A stretch of 64,000 nt of DNA from Chloroflexales bacterium ZM16-3 (lineage in GTDB: Bacteria; Chloroflexota; Chloroflexia; Chloroflexales; Chloroflexaceae). The translations under genes were made by a program, and so were the position numbers. The notes beneath the pieces are model-generated. The model saw nothing but the letters and a program-made list of their open reading frames with translations. It had not been told where the DNA came from and made no database searches. Shown here piece by piece: positions 58,829 to 64,000 of the stretch; positions within the stretch are counted from its first letter, which is position 1; each line of letters starts with the position of its first letter. The DNA lies in NCBI GenBank assembly GCA_004138175.2, contig RYFE02000031.1, positions 1-64,000 of the forward strand, given 5' to 3'.

Positions 58829-60380
58829 CCGAGCCCCCACGCAGCACATACTTCTGGATCTTCCCGGTGGCCGTCTTCGGCAGATCATCCACAAAGCTAA
58901 CCCACTGCGGCGTCTTAAAGTGGGCCAGGTGGTCGCGCACAAACTGCTTGATCTCAGCCTCATTGGCCGTCGCCCCAGGCTTGAGCACCACAAAGGCGTG
59001 CGGCGCCTCGCCCCAGCGCTCGTGGGGCATGCCCACCACGGCGGCCTCCTGGATGTCCGGGTGGCGCAGCAGGACACCCTCGACCTCCACCGAGGAGATG
59101 TTCTCGCCGCCGCTGATGATCACATCCTTGAAGCGGTCGCGGATCTCGATGTAGCCGTCGGGGTGGACGACGCCGGCGTCGCCGGTGTAGAACCAGCCGT
59201 TGCGGATAGCCCGTGCGGTGGACTCGGGGTCGTTGTAGTAGCCCTTCATCACCACATTGCCGCGCACCGTCAGCTCGCCGAGGGTGAGGCCGTCGGCGGG
59301 CACCTCGTCACCCTCCGGATCCACCACGCGCATCTCGCCCGAGAAGAGCATCTCCACGCCCTGGCGAGCCTTGATCACGGCCCGCGCAGACAGCGGGAGG
59401 TTGGCGTGCTCGGGGAGCGGCTCGCAGATCGTGATCAGGGGAGATGTCTCGGTGAGGCCGTAGACGTGGGTGATATCCCAGCCCAGCTCGCCCTCGATTC
59501 GCTCGATGGTGGCGGCGGCGGGCGGGGCACCGGCGGTGAAGAGGCGCACCCCGCGCGGCGCGGTGGCGCGCAGATCTGCCGGGGCGCTGGCGATAGCGAT
59601 CATCACGGTGGGCGCGGCGCAGAGCATCGTCACCCGCTCCTCATGGATCAGCTGGAAGATCGTGCGCGGCTCCACCTTACGCAGGCAGATGTGGGCCATG
59701 CCCCGCGCCGTCACGATCCACACAAAGGTCCAGCCGTTGGCGTGGAACATCGGCAGCGTCCAGAGGTAGCGATCCTCGGGGCCGAGGTGCTGATGGGCCA
59801 GGGTGTTGAGGATGTTCATCGTCGCGTTGCGATGAGTGATCATCACGCCCTTGGGCCGGGCGGTGGTGCCGCTGGTGTAGTTGATCGAGATCAGGTCAGT
59901 CTCGGCGATCTCAGCCGGCGTAAAGGCGGGCGAGCTATCGGCCAGCATAGCCTCGTAGTCAAGCCAGCCCTCCTTCGCACCCTCCAGGGCCACAAAGTGG
60001 CTCACCTCTGGCAGCTGGTCGCGGATGCCGTCCACGGCATCGAGGTAGTCGCTGTGGACACAGACGACCCGCGCGCCGCTGTGGTTGATGATATAGGCGA
60101 AGTCATCGGGGATGAGCCGGTAGTTGATCGGGACGACCACGGCGCCGATCTGGGGCACGGCGTAGAAGGACTCGAGCTGGGCGTGGGTGTTGGGGGCGAT
60201 GTAGGCCACCCGGTCGCCCTGGGCGACGCCGAAGGACTGGAGGGCCGTCGACCAGCGGTCGCAGCGGTCGAAGAGCTGAGCGTAGGTGAGCCGCAGGTCA
60301 CCGTCGACCACCGCCTCGCGGCCAGCGTAGAGGCGACGGGCGCGGCGGGCAAACTCCATGGGGGTGAGGGGTGTCTCCAT
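58812..60380 (-). CDS. AMP-forming acyl-CoA synthetase
   Basis: 522 residues of the ANL superfamily: activates a carboxylic acid with ATP and joins it to CoA. The P-loop Y-T-S-G-T-T-A-R-P-K-G, Y-G-L-T-E-T-S, W-F-Y-T-G-D, R-F-K-D-V-I and the catalytic lysine motif P-K-T-A-T-G-K-I-Q-K are intact. It resembles medium/long-chain fatty acyl-CoA ligases; chain length is not predictable. I chose the ATG at 60380, 12 bases from AAGGAGG; the frame continues 40 residues upstream without family similarity. Confidence 0.9.
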   Translation of the reverse strand: METPLTPMEFARRARRLYAGREAVVDGDLRLTYAQLFDRCDRWSTALQSFGVAQGDRVAYIAPNTHAQLESFYAVPQIGAVVVPINYRLIPDDFAYIINHSGARVVCVHSDYLDAVDGIRDQLPEVSHFVALEGAKEGWLDYEAMLADSSPAFTPAEIAETDLISINYTSGTTARPKGVMITHRNATMNILNTLAHQHLGPEDRYLWTLPMFHANGWTFVWIVTARGMAHICLRKVEPRTIFQLIHEERVTMLCAAPTVMIAIASAPADLRATAPRGVRLFTAGAPPAAATIERIEGELGWDITHVYGLTETSPLITICEPLPEHANLPLSARAVIKARQGVEMLFSGEMRVVDPEGDEVPADGLTLGELTVRGNVVMKGYYNDPESTARAIRNGWFYTGDAGVVHPDGYIEIRDRFKDVIISGGENISSVEVEGVLLRHPDIQEAAVVGMPHERWGEAPHAFVVLKPGATANEAEIKQFVRDHLAHFKTPQWVSFVDDLPKTATGKIQKYVLRGGSGITKQ

Positions 60381-60539
60381 CGATGGGGTGCGCCTCCTTG
60401 CGCGGAATCCGGGCATCGCACGGCGGCACATCGCGGCCGAGTGTGCCTCAGGAATAGGTATGATAACCGGGCTGAGCGTATTGTACTGCGCTCGGCGCAT
60501 CGCCGCAATACGGGAGCCGGATATCGCGCGCTCAGTGGC

Positions 60540-62768
60540 TCAAGCATTCCGCTCAGTGCTACCGGCTATCGTCGGCCGCCCCAGCAGCCGCATCCCGTTG
60601 AGCGTGACCAGCAGGGCCACCCCCACATCCGAGATCACCGCCATCCACATGGTGCCCACACCGAGCAGCACCAGGATGAGGAAGGCCAGCTTGATCGCGA
60701 TGCTCACCGCTACGTTAGCCCGAATGGTAGCCATCATCGCACGGGCGAGGCGGAGCAGGAAGGGTAGCCGACCCAGGTCATCGCTCATCAGGGTAACATC
60801 GGCCGTCTCCATCGCCTGGGCGGTGCCACCGTGCGCCCCGCCGACGGCGATCCCGACCGAGGCGGCGGCCAGGGCCGGCGTGTCGTTGATCCCGTCGCCC
60901 ACCATGGCGATTGGGCCGTACTGGCGCTGAAGCTCCTCGACCAGGGCCAGCTTCTGGGCGGGCAGCAGACCGGCCCGCACATCGGTGACGCCGATCTCCT
61001 CGCCGACGCGACGCGCCGTCTCCTGATCGTCGCCGCTGAGCATCACCACGGCGCGCAGGCCGAGCGCGCGCAGGGCGGCCACGGCACCCTGGCTGCTTGG
61101 GCGGATCGTATCGGCCAGGCTGATCATACCCAGGTAGTGTGTGTCGGCGCTCACCAGCACGGCGGTGTGGCCGAGGGCGGCCTCCTGGCGGGCGGCGGCG
61201 CAGTGGGCGGCGGGGTGAGGGATGGTGCCCTCAAAGGCGGCGTGGCTGCCGATCAGCACGCTGAGCTCGCCCACCTGCCCGCGCACGCCCTGGCCGGTTA
61301 GCGCAGTGACGCCCTCGGCGGGCAGGTAGCGGGTAGACAGACCGCGCTCCTGCGAGGCGCGCACGATCGCCCTGGCCAGCGGGTGCTCGCTGCGCCGCTC
61401 GACGGCGTTGGCCAGGGCCAGCACCTCGGTGCAGGGCGCGCACAGCTCCCCGTCGAAGCCCCGGCAGTCGGCCGAGCGGATGGCCACCACCTGCGGGGTG
61501 CCGGCGGTGAGCGTGCCAGTCTTGTCGAAGGCCACGGCGCGCACCCGGCTGAGCGACTCCAGCGCGGCCCCGCCCTTGATCAGCAGGCCGCTGCGGGCGG
61601 CGTTGCTCAGGGCGCTGATCACGCTCACCGGGGTGCTGATCACCAGGGCGCAGGGGCAGGCCACCACCAGCAGGGCCAGGCCACGGTAGAGCCAGCCGAA
61701 GCCGCCCTCGGGCGGGTTGAGGAAGGGCTGGCCAAACAGCAGCGGCGGCACGATCATCGTCAGGGCGGACAGCACCATCACCGCCGGGGTATACCAGCGG
61801 GCGAAGGAGTCCACATAACGCTGGGCGGGCGCCTTCCGCTCCTGGGCCTCCTCGACCAAGGCCAGCATGCGGCTGATCGTGTTGTCGGCCGCCAGACGGC
61901 TCACCACAACCTCCAGGCTGCCCTCGCCATTAATGCTCCCAGCGAAGACCTCGTCGCCCGGCGCCTTGTCGATCAGCCGGCTCTCGCCGGTGATCGCGGC
62001 CTGGCTGATCGAGGATGTCCCGGCGCGCACACTGCCATCCATCGGCACGCGCTCGCCCGGCCGCACAACCACCACATCGCCAACGCGCAGCTCAGCCACC
62101 GGCACCTGCTGCTCATGGTCGTGCCCGCCGTGACTGCTCAGGCGCAGCGCCGTGCTGGGGGCCACCTGCATCAGGCTGCGGATACTCTGGCGGGCCCGCC
62201 CGGCGGTGTAGCCCTCCAGCGCCTCGCCCAGCGCAAAGAGCACCATCACCATGCCCGCCTCGGTGATCGCCCCGATCAGGACGGCCCCCACGGCGGCGAC
62301 GGTCATCAGCAGGTTGATGCTGATCTGGCCGCCGGCGCGCAGGCCGCGCCATGCGCTGCGGGCCACCGGCCAGCCGGCCAGGGCCAGCGCGCCCAGCGAG
62401 GCCGCGTCAATCAGCGGGTGGCGCACCTGGCCGATCTCGCCCAGCAGCAGGCCGGGCAGCATCAGCAGGCCGCCCAGCAGGGCCAGCCGGGTCTCTGTGC
62501 GGCCCCACATAAAGGCCAGAAAGCCTGCCGGAGCCTCGGGCATCGCGCCGTCGGCGGTCGGCTCGACTACGGTGTAGCCCATCTCGACCACGCGGGCCAC
62601 GATCAGCTCGCGGGGCACCGTGCCCACCACCGTCAGCCGCTCGGTGGTGAAGTTCAGCTCGCTGGAGGTGACGCCCGGCAGCTGGGCCACGCCCAGCTCC
62701 ACCGTCTTCGCGCAGCCGGCGCAGTCCAGCCCGCCGATCTGGAAGGTTAACCTGACGCTCTCCAACAT
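60540..62768 (-). CDS. heavy-metal P1B-type ATPase, Zn/Cd-type
   Basis: 742 residues. An N-terminal HMA domain carries G-L-D-C16-A-G-C19. Eight membrane segments include C-P-C in V-V-A-C-P-C-A-L; the phosphorylation motif D-K-T-G-T-L-T, S-E-H-P-L-A and G-D-G-I-N-D-T-P are intact. The last helices contain S-D-V-G-V-A-L with the Asp typical of ZntA/CadA, so zinc, cadmium or lead export is likely. A His-rich loop (S-H-G-G-H-D-H) lies near 213. GAGG precedes the ATG; no ArsR-type regulator adjoins. Confidence 0.93.
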   Translation of the reverse strand: MLESVRLTFQIGGLDCAGCAKTVELGVAQLPGVTSSELNFTTERLTVVGTVPRELIVARVVEMGYTVVEPTADGAMPEAPAGFLAFMWGRTETRLALLGGLLMLPGLLLGEIGQVRHPLIDAASLGALALAGWPVARSAWRGLRAGGQISINLLMTVAAVGAVLIGAITEAGMVMVLFALGEALEGYTAGRARQSIRSLMQVAPSTALRLSSHGGHDHEQQVPVAELRVGDVVVVRPGERVPMDGSVRAGTSSISQAAITGESRLIDKAPGDEVFAGSINGEGSLEVVVSRLAADNTISRMLALVEEAQERKAPAQRYVDSFARWYTPAVMVLSALTMIVPPLLFGQPFLNPPEGGFGWLYRGLALLVVACPCALVISTPVSVISALSNAARSGLLIKGGAALESLSRVRAVAFDKTGTLTAGTPQVVAIRSADCRGFDGELCAPCTEVLALANAVERRSEHPLARAIVRASQERGLSTRYLPAEGVTALTGQGVRGQVGELSVLIGSHAAFEGTIPHPAAHCAAARQEAALGHTAVLVSADTHYLGMISLADTIRPSSQGAVAALRALGLRAVVMLSGDDQETARRVGEEIGVTDVRAGLLPAQKLALVEELQRQYGPIAMVGDGINDTPALAAASVGIAVGGAHGGTAQAMETADVTLMSDDLGRLPFLLRLARAMMATIRANVAVSIAIKLAFLILVLLGVGTMWMAVISDVGVALLVTLNGMRLLGRPTIAGSTERNA

Positions 62769-62903
62769 AAGAGTTCCTCAGTTCTTCTCTCTCTGCTTGG
62801 GTGTTGGCGGCACGACCGCTATCTGCGGTAGAATGCAGAGAGTATAGCACGCACTTTCGGTAGCCCTCGCATAGTGCCTTTTGCCACAGTAGCGCCCTCC
62901 CAA

Positions 62904-63016
62904 GCGCCCGGCCCGTAAACGGGCGGGCTACGGTCTACGAAGCCCACCTGCGCGGGCTGCCTGAGGCCGCGCAGGCGGCCTTTGCAGACGGGAGCCCGCG
63001 GCTTCAGCCGCCGGGC
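62904..63016. repeat. REP-like element A, copy 2
   Basis: Reverse-oriented copy of 31471-31583, sharing a 30-base identical core and matching ends. It fills most of the space between the P-ATPase and the Ser-Ile-Gly repeat gene; nothing else is seen in that gap. Confidence 0.85.
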
Positions 63017-63053
63017 GGTACTGCCTTCTACCTAATCATAAGGAGCGTAACAC

Positions 63054-63323
63054 ATGTCCGCACCCTCCGCCCCCCCGAGCTGGCGCAGCTGGCGCAGCGC
63101 CTACAGCGCACTCTCAGCCTTCAGCATGTTTAGCTGCTTGTCTATCGGCAGCCTGTTCAGCGCTGGCTCGATCCTCAGCATCGGCAGCTCCGGCTCGATC
63201 CTCAGCATCGGCAGCGCTGGCTCGATCCTCAGCATCGGCAGCTCCGGCTCGATCCTCAGCATCGGCAGCTCCGGCTCGATCCTCAGCATCGGTAGGAGCC
63301 GCTCGAATGGCGGAGAGCGATGA
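63054..63323 (+). CDS. Ser-Ile-Gly nonapeptide repeat protein
   Basis: 89 residues. After a Ser/Trp-rich start, five near-identical nine-residue units (G-S-I-L-S-I-G-S-S) follow, encoded by 27-bp DNA repeats, then a short basic tail. The alternating small and aliphatic residues could build a beta-solenoid or amyloid-like ladder; no catalytic motif. AAGGAG at 63040-63045 is eight bases from the ATG, and the stop overlaps the next start (ATGA), so the two genes are coupled. Family not recognised with certainty. Confidence 0.75.
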   Translation: MSAPSAPPSWRSWRSAYSALSAFSMFSCLSIGSLFSAGSILSIGSSGSILSIGSAGSILSIGSSGSILSIGSSGSILSIGRSRSNGGER

Positions 63324-64000
63324 CCCTGCGCCTTGAGCTGCTCGACCACACATCGCCCGCATGGCCCGCCGAGATCGCCGCGCTCTGGGCCGCCCTCGGC
63401 GCACCAGAGAACCCCCAGCTCCTGCCCGACTACTTCGTGCAGACGACCTTCGTGAAGATGGGCGGGCTGGCCCTGCGCCTCTACGAAGGAGACTCCCTCG
63501 CCGGGGTCGGGCTGCTCTTCCCGCGCGGGCTAGAGGGCGGAAGGCGGGCCTATACGCTGCGGGTAAGTCTTGGGGGTTGGGGGTTAGGGGTTGGGGGTTG
63601 GGGGTTAGGGGTTGGGGGTTGGGGGTTAGGGATTAGGGGGCAGATCGCTGAATCAGAGCTTAGCAGAGCGGCGGATCATCTGCTCACCCGCTATAGCACA
63701 GGGCTCGATGTTCGCGGCCCGACTCCCAACCCCCAACCCCCAACCCCTAACCTCCAAGTCCTGATCCCTGAGTCCCGCACCTACACGGCGACACACCGTG
63801 AGATCGGCGGGTTCGCCATCGGCGCGCCGGGGGAGCACGAGCTGCCCGCCATCCGGGCGCAGCATATGGCGATCTGGGGGGCCGCGCCCGGCGCCCAGTA
63901 CCCCGACGACCTGCACAGCGCCGAGTTTGGCCCGGCCACCTCGCTGGTCGCCCGCACCAACGGCAAGCTGGCAGGATTCCTGCTCGGCTTCTACCGCTTC
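63320..64000 (+). CDS. partial, GNAT-like protein interrupted in frame by repeats (cut by window end)
   Basis: 227 codons are open to the window edge without a stop. Residues 1-80 are unfamiliar; the segment from about 155 on (A-I-W-G-A-A-P, G-K-L-A-G-F-L-L-G) resembles a GNAT acetyltransferase core. Between them, about residues 83-148 are coded by a G-rich heptamer array, a 80-base spacer and a C-rich array (G-G-W-G-L-G-V repeats, then T-P-N-P-Q-P-P). The reading frame survives the whole insert. Start overlaps the stop of the repeat-protein gene. Confidence 0.6.
   Translation, partial: MTLRLELLDHTSPAWPAEIAALWAALGAPENPQLLPDYFVQTTFVKMGGLALRLYEGDSLAGVGLLFPRGLEGGRRAYTLRVSLGGWGLGVGGWGLGVGGWGLGIRGQIAESELSRAADHLLTRYSTGLDVRGPTPNPQPPTPNLQVLIPESRTYTATHREIGGFAIGAPGEHELPAIRAQHMAIWGAAPGAQYPDDLHSAEFGPATSLVARTNGKLAGFLLGFYRF
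63569..63760. repeat. paired G-rich and C-rich heptamer arrays in a coding frame
   Basis: GGGGGTT/GGGGTTA units at 63569-63640 face CCCCAAC units at 63723-63755, giving complementary arms around about 80 bases of other sequence. Confidence 0.88.

Noticed and set aside
63101-63349. Antisense frame of Leu-Arg-Ile-Glu-Pro-Glu repeats opposite the Ser-Ile-Gly gene
   Set aside because: It is the complement of the 27-bp repeats; only the plus strand has a ribosome site and a coupled downstream gene.

Overview
The window is GC-rich, gene-dense bacterial chromosome. Gene content and style suggest Chloroflexota, probably class Chloroflexia: a DUF3352 protein, Ala/Thr-linker lipoproteins, a FeoB split into two genes, a methylmalonyl-CoA mutase large subunit without its B12 domain, several UbiA prenyltransferases and abundant short intergenic repeats. 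This is inference from gene content; there is no rRNA or marker gene here. I see no tRNA, rRNA, CRISPR array or intact transposase.

Layout. 0.1-2.5 kb: a sulfur-type cluster of two rhodaneses around an odd flavoprotein that lacks its redox cysteines. 2.6-6.4 kb: a beta-oxidation pair (thiolase and 3-hydroxyacyl-CoA dehydrogenase/enoyl-CoA hydratase). 6.5-21.8 kb: mostly single genes (membrane STAS protein, UbiA enzyme, BMP lipoprotein, MFS pump, MsrB, DinB, C11 peptidase lipoprotein, SPFH protein, radical SAM enzyme, ABC-F ATPase, phosphotransferase, methylglyoxal synthase). 22.0-28.6 kb: a complete Wadjet (jetABCD) plasmid-defence operon. 28.6-31.4 kb: metY-metX under a SAM-I riboswitch, directly upstream of jetA. 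31.7-39.9 kb: DUF3352 protein, orphan antitoxin, RlmI-like methyltransferase, two overlapping UbiA genes, a 49-aa Lmo0937-type membrane protein, RadC and a LysR regulator. 40.0-42.4 kb: an MFS pump with a MarR regulator. 42.5-45.2 kb: feoA and split feoB behind a recognisable promoter with an iron-type operator. 45.3-51.5 kb: polyphosphate:AMP phosphotransferase, an Lgt-like/TlpA pair, a TMEM43-family protein, OsmC and a thioredoxin-fold lipoprotein. 51.6-63.0 kb: FtsX-type permease, a ferric-reductase-like membrane protein, methylmalonyl-CoA mutase, DAK2-like protein, acyl-CoA synthetase and a Zn/Cd-type P-ATPase. 63.05 kb to the end: a Ser-Ile-Gly repeat protein overlapping a gene cut by the window edge.

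How parts fit. SAM should switch off metY-metX by transcription termination. The jet operon starts 21 bp after metX but appears to have its own leaderless promoter lying across the metX stop codon, so defence can be expressed when methionine synthesis is off. Fatty-acid activation (acyl-CoA synthetase), beta-oxidation (thiolase/FadB) and methylmalonyl-CoA mutase are scattered but metabolically linked.

Repeats are the other theme. Two stop-free heptamers, (GGGGGTT)n and (GATTGCA)n, usually arranged as inverted pairs, sit between genes, inside coding sequences in frame, and inside the P3 stem of the SAM riboswitch. Long perfect hairpins close many transcription units, mostly without a U-tract. 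A roughly 350-bp gene-free block at 49.68-50.04 kb is built of consecutive hairpins and resembles the end of an IS200/IS605-type element or its omega RNA.
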